The translations under genes and the position numbers were made by a program. Positions 53,801-64,000 of a DNA stretch of 64,000 nucleotides are shown in pieces. Below the pieces are notes generated by a model. That model saw nothing but the letters and a program-made list of their open reading frames with translations, was not told the origin of the DNA and ran no database searches. The stretch lies in NCBI GenBank assembly GCA_020055645.1, contig CM034549.1, forward strand, positions 1,054,001 through 1,118,000, given 5' to 3'. This DNA is from Tomocerus qinae. Its lineage: Eukaryota > Arthropoda > Collembola > Entomobryomorpha > Tomoceridae. Position 1 is the stretch's first letter, and the number at the start of each line of letters is the position of its first letter.

Positions 53801-56800
53801 TCCTAATCTCATATGCAACCTCATTCGCATGAACACAGTTAAGTTGTTGGAAGTATAGTATTTGGAATAAGTCTTATTTGTTATACATTGTCGGAAATTA
53901 TTTGTAAGGAATGATCTTCGTAAACAGAAAAAACCGAGTTACGAAAGAGTACGTTTTAAGATATAAAATGTTTTATTTTACTGAATATTTTAATTTTAAA
54001 GTTTATAACAGCGAAAATCGGATCTCATTACAATTGACAGAAACCACTTATACTCGATAGCAATTGTTGTACAATTTTCAAGATGCAATGTAGCGAATTA
54101 ATTTGCTTTCAAAATTACCTCCAACTGAGGTAGTCGGATAGTCAGCCAATGAGATTGCAGATTTCCATGACGTAAATCTATATGATATCCAAAATGTATT
54201 TTAAGGGGTAGAATTTAATGACGCAAATACCGTGAATAGCGAATATTATGCACTCATGATAAAGAAATTAATATTGGGGTGAATACTAAATCGAATCTCA
54301 TTACAACCACATTCGCATGAACATAGTTGAGTTGTTGGAAGTATTTGTGAACTAAAACTTTGGAATAAGTCTCATTTGTTATACATTGTCAGAAATTATT
54401 TGGAAGGTATGGTCTTCGTAAACAGAGAACCGATGAGATACTAAAGAGTATGTTTTAAGACATAAAATGTTTTATTTTACTGAATATTGCAATTACTGTC
54501 CAAATAATCTTTTTATAGACGCATAAAACAGACTTCTTTTGTTCTCATCCGGCAATCCGGCTACGGGTTTGATTAGCATTTTTCAAAATTCGACATTTTA
54601 TTGGTTATTTCCATGGCGAAAATTCTATATGTGACAACTATTTTTTGGAAAGGGGTGCATTTCACAATTTAATTGCATTGAGCAGATAATGAAGTATTTC
54701 ATATTTTGTAAACTAAATCACACTTTGCTATTTATTATATTGTAATCACAGTTCATTTAACAGCAGATTACAAAAATTTACAACTGCTGTGGAGTATTAC
54801 TTCACCGGGTTCGCCGTAAATTGAAAGGGTCTCAAAATTTTTCAGAAATACTTAAGATTCTTAGCCCTGAAAGTCGAAAGAGGTACAAGTCGCTTGAAGA
54901 TCCTACTGTAGCATCAGCAACTAGTGAAAAAGACAATTCTAAAGTAAACACTTAATGTTTCTAATCAATAATTAGTAGCAAATAAGATACAGAATCATAG
55001 AAATATTTTATAGAATACTCAGTTGTAAATTTTTGTAATTTGCTGGCTTTTGCTCTTAAGGAGGCTCTCCACGCACGCCTGCATAGCAACCACAACCACA
55101 CTGGCCTATCTAAATGCATTTTAAATCTAACTTTATTCTTCCTGAAGGATAAACCCGATTTTTATGGTACTTAAATTTTTGGAATCCAGGAATATCCAGT
55201 AACAGATTATACAATTCTGATGTTTGATATTGTTCCTTTAAATGGTTTAAAATAAATCAAATTCCTAAAAATGGGACAATTTAAAATTTCTTTAGGAATT
55301 TGATTTTTTTAAAACTATTTAAAGGAACAATATAAAGCATCAGAATTATAGAATCAGTTACTGGATATTCCTGGATTCCAAATCTGTAGGTACCATCATA
55401 ATCAACTGCTTGGTTCGGGAGGAATTTCGCCAAATGTAACGACAGTTTTAACATGCATTTTGATACTCCCTTGTGGTTGCTATGCATATGTGTAGTCCAT
55501 ACTTAAATAAACTGTTTACAAAATACTTCATTGTCTGCTCAATGCAACAATAAATTGTGAAATGCATCCCTTTCCAAAAAATAGTTGTCACCTATAGAAT
55601 TTTCGCCATGGAAATAACCAATAAAATGTCGAATTTTGAAAAATGCTAACCAAACCCGTGGCTGGATGAGAACAAAAGAAGTCTGTTTTATGCGTCTGAA
55701 AAGATTATTTGGACAGTAATTTCTGACCATACCTTCCAAATAATTTCTGATAATGTATAACAAATAAGACTTATTCCAAAGTTTTAATCCACAAGTATAC
55801 TTCCAACAACTCGACTATGCTCATACGAATGAGGTTACAAAGAGATTCGGATTTAGTATTCATTCCAATATCCATTTCTTTATTATGAGTGCATAACATT
55901 CACTATTCACGAGTATTTGCTTCATTAAATTCTACCCCTTAAAATGCATTTCTGACTTTCTGATATCATATAGATTTATGTAACTCAAATCTGCAATTTC
56001 AGTGACTAATTTCAAATGGACCAATCAGAGAGGGACAAAAATGTAGTCATAATTTTAATCACTGTTAGAACTAATGGTTACAACCCGTTGACTGATCTTG
56101 GCCATTACTATAAAAGGAAATTTTAGGAAACGTAATTTTCAATGAAAATCTTTTTTTTAGTTGGTGGATGGTGCAGTGGTGATGCTATTGCTTCAGTAGA
56201 ACGCTACGATCCCCAAACAGGGGAATGGAGAATGGTACGCTACCTACCATTTTGTTGAGAGTAATGACATACAACCGCAATTTACCAGATTTTACCGTAC
56301 TATAAGACGGCAATTGCTTGGTAACACTGACCCATAAAATACTGACAAACTCATGTGAATGCTAACAGTATTTTTATTTTAATTCCAGGTTGCAGCTATG
56401 TCTAAACGTCGATGTGGTGTTGGGGTAGCAGTTCTTAATGATCTTCTCTATGCGGTACAGCACTACATACATTTAATAAATTATGTTTGTTGTTCGTTAA
56501 AGATAGAAAAAACCATTTTTTTAATTTTATGTTTATTTGTAATATTAGGTTGGTGGACATGACGGACAGGCGTACTTAAATAGCATCGAACGATATGACC
56601 CTACCACAAACCAATGGTAACTTTTTATGACATTTTTGAGTAGAGGAAAGTTGTATTCTTGCTGCAAAAAGTGCCTACACAGCTACACATATTGAAGATT
56701 TGGAATAGTACGTGCGATATACATATATATGTACACGTAAATACGTCCTTAAACACTAAATATTATGTTATATAACATATATTTTGTATTGGCGACAGAT

Positions 56801-59800
56801 AAATGATTTGACATATTCAATAAATGTATATTGTAAGTAGCAGAATTTGGTGCAATACTAGTATCATTGACACCCGACTACGGCTTGGTCCTGTAGAAAA
56901 GTGACTACAAAAGGAAAGAGGAGTGGGAATTGACGTCATTCCATTTTCCCAGAATTTTCCACCTTTTCCAACCCATTTTGTTTTTATCGAGGTGAAGTAA
57001 GCTGTCATGTACAATACCAATTAAAATTTGGCACAATTTGGCTTTCCAGGTCAAGTGACGTTGCTCCCACAACATCCTGTCGAACCTCTGTAGGTGTTGC
57101 AGTCCTGGATGGGTTTTTGTATGCTGTTGGAGGTAACAATCTGACCTAACGCTAACGTACAAGCTAACTGTTTTAAATAATTTTATGTGTTTGTATCTCT
57201 CAGGTCAGGATGGAGTGCAATGTCTGAATCAAGTAGAGCGATATGAACCTAAAGAGAATCGGTGGGTGAAAGTGGCTCCTATGAATACTAGGCGTCTGGG
57301 TGTGGCTGTTGCTGTATTAGGAGGCTACTTGTATGCCATTGGCGGGTCCGATGGCCAGTGCCCTCTCAACACTGGTATAGTGGAAATCATTAAACTCATA
57401 ATATACGGGCAACTATATAATGACTTTGTCTATCATTAGTGAATACACTTTAAGAATAAGGTATTCCTGGAAACGACCAATTACTCTGACTATCATATTC
57501 CATGTTAACTTTTTTTAGGAAATTCGGATCTTCTCTGGGGCTTCTAAACCTACAAAAAAAGTGTAAACAATCTCACTGTGGAAAATCTGACATCTATCTT
57601 GGATATTAAGATATCTTCTATTGAATTGCAAACGTTAATAACTTAATATCCAAAATAGATATGTCAGATTTTCCACAGTGAGATTGTAGTTCAGCTTTCG
57701 AGGAACCTTCTTTGTATTTACACTTTTTTTGTAGGTTTAGAAGCCCCAGAGGAGATCCAAACTTCCTAAAAAAAGTAGAACTTTTGACTTTGTCTCACAT
57801 TGTCAATGATAAGCTCAACGGGTGTTGGGCTTAGTAAATTGTTGCTTGACAAGATTTGGCCCTGTATTGAAATATGCATACTGAATACTGCATTTACAAA
57901 TATTGTATGACTACAGATGAAATCAGTTAGTTAAATTGGTTTCGTTGCAGTCAAGTTGGTTCAACCAGGTGGAGATTTGCTGTTATAAATAAGTAGACCA
58001 CAAAGAAGTACCAAAAATAAGGTCGTACGTGGGTTCGAATTTTCGGAAATAGTTTCATTGCAGACGTTCGTTCAAAATGAGAAAAAAGGTACCAAGAAGG
58101 AAAAGAAAAATGTAAGGTCGTACGGGAATTGACGTCTAATATTTGGAAATATTTTTATTGCAATCCTTGGTCAGACGACCTTTTGACTTCTTGTTTCATT
58201 CATTCAAATATGCCCACATGTGCGTTTGAAAGACGTTCCTTTAAGGAACATCAAGAGTTCTTACCATAGAGTGTCAAATTCGAGGCATCTTGGGGAAAAT
58301 AACAGTCTTTCAAGATAGTTTCTTATCATCCATTATCCAAGTAGATTGATGGTATCTAAATTATATTATCTTTTTTTAAGCGTCCAGTATAATATATATA
58401 TTATAACCACAGACTGAGATAAACCAATATATTTACCAACCTAACTATATATCTATGTCTGGTAGGAGAGCCTGGGTGACCGGCATTTATTGTGTAACGC
58501 AAAACCCCTTCCCCATCTGTAATGTAAATGCTGACTGTAACATTTTAAGGTACCTCCTCCTCCCATCAACTGCACACGTAATATGTGCATGTTCCTTAAA
58601 GACAAAATAACAAAATGCGCATGCCCACTTCCTATTCCATCGAAATGAGTTACTTCTAATTGACTTTGTCAACAATCTCATCTGCGTGAAAAGTGTTCTG
58701 TTAAGTGACAAAGTGGTAGAATTTTTGCAATTGTTTATAAATTCTGCAAAAGGTTTCTGGACGCCTCCCTTTCTTGCCAAATTTTACTGGGAGCCTAGTA
58801 ATATACTAATACGATATCGATATCTATGTAGCAACCGGGCCCATCTAAATGCACGTTAAAAAATTTTTTACTTATGGCTTTATTCCTCCCGAAGGATAAG
58901 CCCTATTTTATGGGACTTACATTTTTGGAATCCTGGACTATTGAGAAACACACGAGGGGGGATAGATTTTTGATATCGTTGCTTTAAAAAAAATCAAATT
59001 CCAAAAAAGTGAATCAGTTTTAGTTTTTATACAATGTTGATTTTTTTGCATTTAGATAGGCCCACGCCACGCGGTTGCCATGAAGGCGTGGTGCGCCATC
59101 TTACCGTATTAATCGAATTAATACCTCGGGGGAAATATAGTTTCATGGCCACTTTTTGTGCAAGAAAAATCGATGTAGTTCCCCGGATGGGGAATTATTT
59201 CGAAACGGGGAATTATAGTTTCAAAGTCAATATTTATTAGATTATCAATGCATTATTTTTAAAAAATTTAAAGTTTTATTAAAATGTAATTAATTTTCTT
59301 CGTCAGAGGACAGTACTGTCGAAAGTTATGAGGAAATCTTTGAATACATGGAGAAATAGGTAGATAGATAAATAGATAGACACTGAAAGAGGGACAAAGT
59401 ACTCCCATACAAATCTACCAATTCTGGAAAAATTATTATCGAGGTACTTCCTCATACTTACAGTACAGTCCATTTAGTCTACAACTGCACGGGCTTTAGA
59501 GTTGGATTTTTTGAGGTACTATCTCTAACTTTAATTAATATCCATAGAGATTTTATTATTGATGAAATATTCAAATTCTTACACTTTATCGAATATACGC
59601 GTACCTTAAGGCCTATTATGACAGGCGTTCAGGCGTCTTATATTCTTAAGAAGTCGTCAAGACGCCGATTTCCCCATATTTTGGACGTTTTGACTTGATG
59701 AGCACTCAACACGAGGTTGAGACAATAAGGTTCATAATACGGCCCTAAAAATACTGAACCAAAAATTACCGTGCACATGGTACTCTTTTTGTATTTTAAC

Positions 59801-62800
59801 TGTAGAGGAAAGCCTTTGAAACGCACAGTAATGCTTCCATAGGTTCCGTGATATGTACATCCATATCATCATCGTCCGAGGGCAGCAAAATGTCATCCTC
59901 GTTAATCAATGGCTGTTCCAAGATTTACTGTGGACTGCAACTATTCTACCTTTCAATACCAATGTTCTTGCTCCTTTCTCTTTTAGTACACATGTACTTA
60001 CTTTAAGTGCACACGTACCAAATGCCCTAAATTTTGACCGGGGAATTGATTCGAAATGGGGAATATAGTTTCAAATGCTGACATTTACGAGGAAATCGAT
60101 ATAGTTCCCCGGTAAGGGAATTATATCGATTAATACGGTAACTGGTGTGGTATCCCCAAGGATAGTATAGGGGGAAGGTTTGGACACTAGTTGTTATTTT
60201 TATTGCCAATGGAGATGAGAGGTCGCCCGATTATAAATAAAATATCTTTTCATGAGTATGTAAACAAACAATGGTTTAAATTTTTTTGGCGACACAATGT
60301 CCTTTAGTTTTCATGTTAAAAGGTTGTAATCCGTACCCGAAGTAAAGCTTAGTGTCGTAAAAAGTAAAGTGTCAGTGTCGAGTAAAATGCTCGATGATTT
60401 TCATAAACCAGATACAATACATCTTTAATGTGTTGGTTAGGTTAGGATGTGAGTTTCAGTTAAGGCAATGGGGCACATTTCAAAAGACTCAGATTGTTTT
60501 TGCCACAAATAGGGATGTTGCTGGGCAACCAGCAAAAATTATCATAGAGGGTAAATGGGAATCGGAAAAATTCGTACTTTTTTTGGAAATTTCCTAAGGA
60601 TCTGAGACCACTGGTCCTACAGCCGTACAATAATTTTTAAAAAATTCTTCGATACTTATTCTATGGTAGTTATATTGAAAATTCCACATTTTGGTCTTCG
60701 ACTTGAAGATATCATCGTTTGAAACCGAAAAATGTGTGTTTTTTGTGAATTATATATTCCGAATTTATATCTTCAAGTCAACGCCCAAAATGTGGCATTT
60801 TCAATATAACTACCATAGAATAAGTATCGAGGAATTTTTTAAAAATTATTGTACGGCTGTAGGACCAGTGGTCTCAGATCCTTAGGGAATTTCCAAAAAA
60901 AAGTTACTGGCAAATATGATAGTCGAGAAATCATTTTCGTTTCCATGCACCTGGGCTTAGCTTTAACATTAGGAACCTGGGCTGTTTTTCGAAATTCAAA
61001 ACTTTTTGCATGGTAATCAGAGGAACTGGATCCTTAAGTTTTTATGGGTCTTTACCTGGTTTTTAAAAAGTTTATTGTATGTTTCTCTTTGCAGTGGAAA
61101 GATACGATCCGAGGCAGAACAAGTGGGTTGCCGTAAGTCCTTCATTTACATTTACTTATAATATCATCTCCAAACGTTTACAGTTTACAGTATTATTGTA
61201 TTATACACATTATACACTATATAGCAGTATATTACGTATTACACGATTACTCTAATTTCGGCCCTATTCATTGAATCGAAAAATGAAAAAGGCAATGCAT
61301 TTTTTCGCGAACAATACGATGTGTGTGGTATGGGACTCCGCACACCGAACCATTCCCATTATTCTCAGAAGGACAGGCACTGTATTTTTCATCGTTTGAC
61401 TCATCAATGAATAGAGCACCCGAACGAAGTTAAAGCAATCGTATAATATATTATACACATACAGTATTGGACGATTTGGATCATTATCTGAATGAAATGA
61501 TATTTTTACCTATTACTGATAGATTTAAGTAGAGAATTTATTATATGTGACTTTTGGTGAAAAGCGGTGGTAGCCTTGAAGGCTATGACCGAATTCAAAT
61601 CGTGTATTTATATCGGCCTATATATTTTGTCACTTTAATAAAGCTGAACTTAAAATTGAATTCAAAACAGAAATAGTAACATAATTTCAAGTGGGCTCCA
61701 GTCAGCTGTCCCTCCTCTCTATTGTATTCTGTCGTGAGTCGTGATTGTCTCTTTGGTCTTTTAGGTTGCTCCAATGTCAACGAGAAGGAAGCACTTGGGA
61801 TGTGCTGTGTATAATAACCTGATATACGCTGTTGGTGGGCGTGACGATTGCATGGAATTGAGCAGTGCAGAGCGATACAACCCATTGACAAATTCTTGGC
61901 AGCCTCTTATTGCTATGAACAGTCGACGGTCGGGAGTTGGATTAGCAGTTGTGAACGGTCAATTGTATGCAGTTGGTGGCTTTGATGGAACCACGTATCT
62001 CAAAACCATTGAAGTCTATGACCCTGAGGTAATATAACCCAAGGAGCTTTAACTGGTTAGGGTATCCCTTGGTTTCTCTTTGGCTGTTTTTTCATAAGGA
62101 GGGTTCAGTTAGACACTTTACGTGAATATCTATAGGGGACATTTTTTGTCCCTTATCCGATTGTTGCCAATGACAACTGGTAGGACTTGTCCCTTATAAA
62201 TATTCACGCAAAGTGACCAGCTGAACCCTCCTGTTAAAGCTGTTGACACTCCTTGATATAACCGTTACTTTAGTTAGATATACTCCGTGGATATACTGTA
62301 TATCATCAAAGTAGCAATAACAACATTCTATTGTGCGCATGGCCACAGCCAGAAAAAAATTTCAGAGGAGGCACCAAGAAATAAGATGCTATTTTTCGCG
62401 CGAAAATTTGAGCGATTTTTTGCCATTTTAGACAGAAGTTTCTTTATTTTTCTCGATTTCGAGGGGGGGCGGACTTGCCCCGGTGCCCCCCTCGCTGCGG
62501 CCAGGATTATGTGACTAGAATACATTGTTCAAAAACAAATTAAAATCGGTTTGCGTGATTGGCATTGTTAAAAATTTTTTTAGGTCTCTCCGTGTAAGCT
62601 AGGTATGTATTACAGTAAAATAAAATATTTTTCCCTCGATATTTTTTCATGGCAAAGTTGAAATAATTTTAACTTTTCCATTCATCACAAAGTCAGAGTG
62701 AAGGCCAAGGTAGGTTGATGTGGTAACCGCCGTTAGAAGGTGTGGAAATAATTCAAATTCAAATATACCGATTTTGGGTTAGCTGCCAATACCTTCTAAC

Positions 62801-63676
62801 AGCGGTTACCATATCAAACTACCAAGGTGAAAGCCATGGCGTCAAGGATCGCCTACTAGTTTACACTAAGAAAGTCCAAAGTGACAAGATATCCTTGTTA
62901 TCTTGTCACTTTGGAAATGGGTTAATTGTAGTTACAACGCTGAGTATATTAGGTTTTAAAATCCCCGCAAAGTTATCCCATAGAATAATGTCCCATTGTT
63001 AAGTACCTTGAAAGAAGGGAAGGATAGGTGTGATTCACCCGGCGCACTTTACTCTAAGTTGCTTTTCTCTGAACAAAACCAAGTATGACGTTCCTTAGTG
63101 TGATTGTTCTGTGGGATTGTCCGTGAAATCCTTCCCCTGCTTGAAAGAGTAGGCCTACTCTTTTAAGCAGGGGAAGGATTTCACGGACAAAAGCTCAGCG
63201 TTCTAACTCATTCAACTGCCGAACAACGTAAGGCGACAAGTTCGAATGAGTATTGATTTTCTAACTAGGTTAATTGCTAAATTTTAATTGATTTACTTAT
63301 TCTATCATATCTACATTATAATCTTCATTTTTGAAAAGACGAAAGATGGAACTGAATGCAAAGAAAAATGATAAAGTCATTTGAATTTTCATTTTAAAAT
63401 AGAATATCAATTGGCATTTCTCTGCAGGCTGTTGTTTTGATTTTGAAGAGTACATAGTACATCTTAGTAAAATGTGTTGTTGTTCAGTGAGTTAGTTGTA
63501 AATGAAGTATAATGACGACTGCATTTGTCATTATCAGTAGTCTGTATTGTTTGTAGAAATTTCGGTTGTTTTTGTAGGTGAACACTTGGCGGGCATGTGG
63601 GTCTATGAATTATCGAAGACTGGGCGGTGGAGTAGGTGTGATGAAGATCCCCTCTTCGGAGTCAACCTATTGGTAG
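50263..63676 (+). CDS. KLHL20: KLHL20/diablo: BTB-BACK-Kelch substrate adaptor of Cullin-3
   Basis: Twelve coding exons join to 1761 nt (586 aa plus stop) with every junction in phase: 50263-50409, 50497-50528, 50642-50826, 50907-51440, 56161-56234, 56389-56454, 56549-56616, 57050-57132, 57204-57374, 61095-61132, 61765-62028, 63578-63676. Domains: BTB (about 40-145), BACK with 3-box (about 150-275), then six Kelch blades, each with the GG pair and the Tyr-Trp spacing. KLHL20 recruits substrates (for example DAPK1 and PML in mammals) to CUL3-RBX1; the fly orthologue is diablo (dbo). The length is slightly below the 609 aa of human KLHL20 because the N terminus is shorter. Near identity to the family through BACK and Kelch and intact phases indicate a functional gene. 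AATAAA lies at 63851. Confidence 0.95.
50907..51440 (+). CDS. KLHL20: KLHL20 exon 4: end of BTB, BACK domain
   Basis: It starts at GAATAG|CG, not at the tempting TTTGCTGCAG 14 bases downstream, because only CG TGT TTG CTG CAG completes the ACLLQ of the family. It encodes [20 protein letters not shown] through [20 protein letters not shown], ending in the Gly-Glu-Val-Leu-Phe-Ala start of Kelch blade 1. The BACK/3-box segment orients the substrate domain on Cullin-3. Confidence 0.93.
54767..54954 (+). CDS. Exon-like ORF in palindrome centre, ~61 aa
   Basis: After an acceptor-like TCATTTAACAGCAG the frame reads [20 protein letters not shown] then [20 protein letters not shown] and [20 protein letters not shown], ending in a stop at 54954. 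It is basic first, acidic and Ser/Thr-rich later. I do not recognise it; a coding role needs an upstream exon, which is not obvious. Confidence 0.35.
55055..55500. mobile_element. MITE with internal hairpin
   Basis: CATAGCAACCACAACCACAC and GCATTTTAAATCTAAC at the left pair with the right end (AACATGCATTTTGATACTCC, GTGGTTGCTATGCATATG). Inside, 55165-55285 and 55290-55395 are arms of a near-perfect hairpin around AGGAATATCCAGTAAC and GGAACAATAT. A related copy is at 58830-59080. Confidence 0.6.
56161..57374 (+). CDS. KLHL20: KLHL20 exons 5-9: Kelch blades 1-4
   Basis: Exon 5 [20 protein letters not shown]; exon 6 [20 protein letters not shown]; exon 7 [20 protein letters not shown]; exon 8 [20 protein letters not shown]; exon 9 [20 protein letters not shown] through [14 protein letters not shown]. 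The short introns 5-8 (71-433 bp) contain no recognised repeats. Exon boundaries fall at equivalent places in successive blades. Confidence 0.92.
57512..57778. mobile_element. Foldback MITE
   Basis: Arms about 57512-57612 and about 57648-57778. TTTTTTTAGGAAATTCGGATCT, GGGGCTTCTAAACCTACAAA and AATCTCACTGTGGAAAATCT pair with the reverse complements. The right arm has an insertion of about 40 bp (AGTTCAGCTTTCGAGGAACC) absent on the left. Confidence 0.75.
60580..60902. mobile_element. Foldback MITE
   Basis: GGAAATTTCCTAAGGATCTGAG, ACCACTGGTCCTACAGCCGT and CTTATTCTATGGTAGTTATA in the left arm pair with the right arm, each about 145 bp, with a small loop near 60735. It shares the terminal TTTTTTTGGAAAT type and a GGATC motif with the other two copies. 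Confidence 0.75.
61095..63676 (+). CDS. KLHL20: KLHL20 exons 10-12: Kelch blades 4-6 and C terminus
   Basis: Exon 10 is 38 nt (61095-61132, [13 protein letters not shown]). Exon 11 encodes [20 protein letters not shown] and two DG/GG blades, ending EVYDPE. Exon 12 (63578-63676) encodes [20 protein letters not shown] and a tail ending STYW with stop TAG at 63674-63676. Reading past the exon 11 donor would add an Ile-type read-through with stop in the intron. Confidence 0.92.
62029..63577 (+). other. KLHL20 intron 11 with several short palindromes
   Basis: Contains palindromic MITEs at 62097-62233 (AGGAGGGTTCAGTTAGACAC and reverse), 62707-62827 (CCAAGGTAGGTTGATGTGGT and reverse) and 62873-62920 (CCAAAGTGACAAGATA and reverse). 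A G-rich MITE lies at 62340-62510, and a palindrome of about 74 bp at 63117-63193. Confidence 0.6.
63117..63193. repeat. Near-perfect palindrome (~37-bp arms)
   Basis: TTGTCCGTGAAATCCTTCCC then CTGCTTGAAAGAGTAGGCCT lies against an almost exact reverse complement with no loop (centre AGGCCT). There is one mismatch (TTGAAAGAG against CTCTTTTAAG). Confidence 0.85.
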
Positions 63677-64000
63677 CCTAGTCTCGTCGATAGAACAATC
63701 CATACTGCTTTTCTGCTGTAGCCTTCTACCACTTTACTCGACTGATTTTAATTGAGTTCGCTGATCTTTCTTTTCTTGTCTCGCTCCTCGGAACGGAGTA
63801 GGCATTTTCTGTTTGTAAATAAGTGTCGCATTCTCTACACTCGTATGTACAATAAATTAAGATATTTATTACCGGAGAAAATTCATTATGCCTTTCATTC
63901 AAAACTCAGTCAAAAATTTTCTACTGATTCATACAAACAATAACAATACTACTAACATCAAATCCCAATCGAATGACTGCTCAGAGTAAGCAAATGTATG
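63677..64000 (+). other. KLHL20 3' UTR and downstream
   Basis: A polyadenylation signal AATAAA lies at 63851-63856. No further ORF with a recognisable domain was found up to the window end. Confidence 0.6.

Larger units (their letters stand above)
53571..56083. mobile_element. Long-armed palindrome with tandemly duplicated arm and exon-like cargo
   Basis: The right arm (about 55513-56083) pairs with the left arm (to about 54716). The left arm has an internal duplication of about 515 bp (53640-54150 resembling 54150-54490). Shared landmarks are GCCCCTCTCTGATTGGTCC (CCAAT box), AAAATGCATTTTAAGGGGTAGA, AAATGTTTTATTTTACTGAA and ATTGGTTATTTCCATGGCGA. The centre (54717-55512) has an exon-like ORF (54767-54954) and a smaller MITE (55055-55500). 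Confidence 0.7.
51441..56160 (+). other. KLHL20 intron 4 (4.7 kb) with several MITEs and a palindrome
   Basis: Contains copies of two families: 52460-52880 (relative of 4870-5275) and 52978-53222 (G-rich MITE). A T/C-rich stretch at 53240-53350 gives Phe/Leu/Ser-rich artefact ORFs. A large palindrome covers 53571-56083. No exon is missed here for KLHL20. Confidence 0.6.
57375..61094 (+). other. KLHL20 intron 9 (3.7 kb) with several MITEs
   Basis: Contains a foldback MITE (57512-57778), a MITE copy (58830-59080), a TIR element (about 59103-60140, with TTACCGTATTAATCGA and its reverse complement at the ends) and a second foldback MITE (60580-60902). Small ORFs have no recognisable domain. Confidence 0.6.

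Overview
The window is animal nuclear DNA, most likely from an insect or another arthropod. It is AT-rich, its genes are intron-rich with canonical GT/AG splice sites, and two conserved genes are recognisable. The first is the 3' part of a rhodopsin-like GPCR of the Tre1/Moody family (three exons, 5916-25131, + strand). The second is a complete 12-coding-exon KLHL20/diablo gene (50263-63676, + strand, 586 aa: BTB-BACK-six Kelch repeats), an adaptor of Cullin-3 ubiquitin ligases. I cannot name the species. Almost everything else is transposable-element DNA.

1-5900: pieces of a rolling-circle, Helentron-like family (a HINE) with 40-bp minisatellite cores, an L2-like LINE, and foldback MITEs. 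5916-25300: the GPCR, whose 17.3-kb intron (7524-24793) holds a nested stack of elements. A long-armed palindrome is split by an R2/NeSL-like non-LTR element (- strand). That element is split by a CR1-like LINE (17889-20573, + strand) and by a complete BEL/Pao element (8895-17261, - strand, 5-bp TSD GGTAG). The BEL/Pao element in turn holds a HINE (8968-10243), a foldback element (16197-17243), a short LINE-tail insertion and a DUF4780-like gene unit. Rejoining reading frames, an empty-site LTR and target duplications make the order readable.

25300-41380: another long-armed palindrome, MITEs, two CR1-like LINEs (27223-30945, - strand, decayed; 32527-36038, + strand, 1110-aa ORF open), a 1.1-kb Harbinger-type element carrying only a Myb/SANT-like protein (36694-37792, TSD CAG), and a tandem segmental duplication.

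41379-45681: a 4.3-kb DNA transposon flanked by TTAA, with matching GGAGGGGTGG termini. It carries a decayed Mutator/Kolobok-like transposase (+ strand) and a decayed, spliced DEDDh 3'-5' exonuclease gene (- strand), convergently arranged. 45770-50260: a long-armed palindrome whose centre holds a spliced gene model for a small signal-peptide/transmembrane protein, then a TIR element and quiet sequence. 50263-64000: KLHL20, whose introns hold a further long-armed palindrome with an exon-like cargo ORF, several short palindromic MITEs and a near-perfect palindrome of about 74 bp.

The most unusual signal is a recurrent architecture of long inverted arms (350-540 bp) around a small exon-like cargo, seen at 22218-23882, 45871-47707 and 53571-56083.
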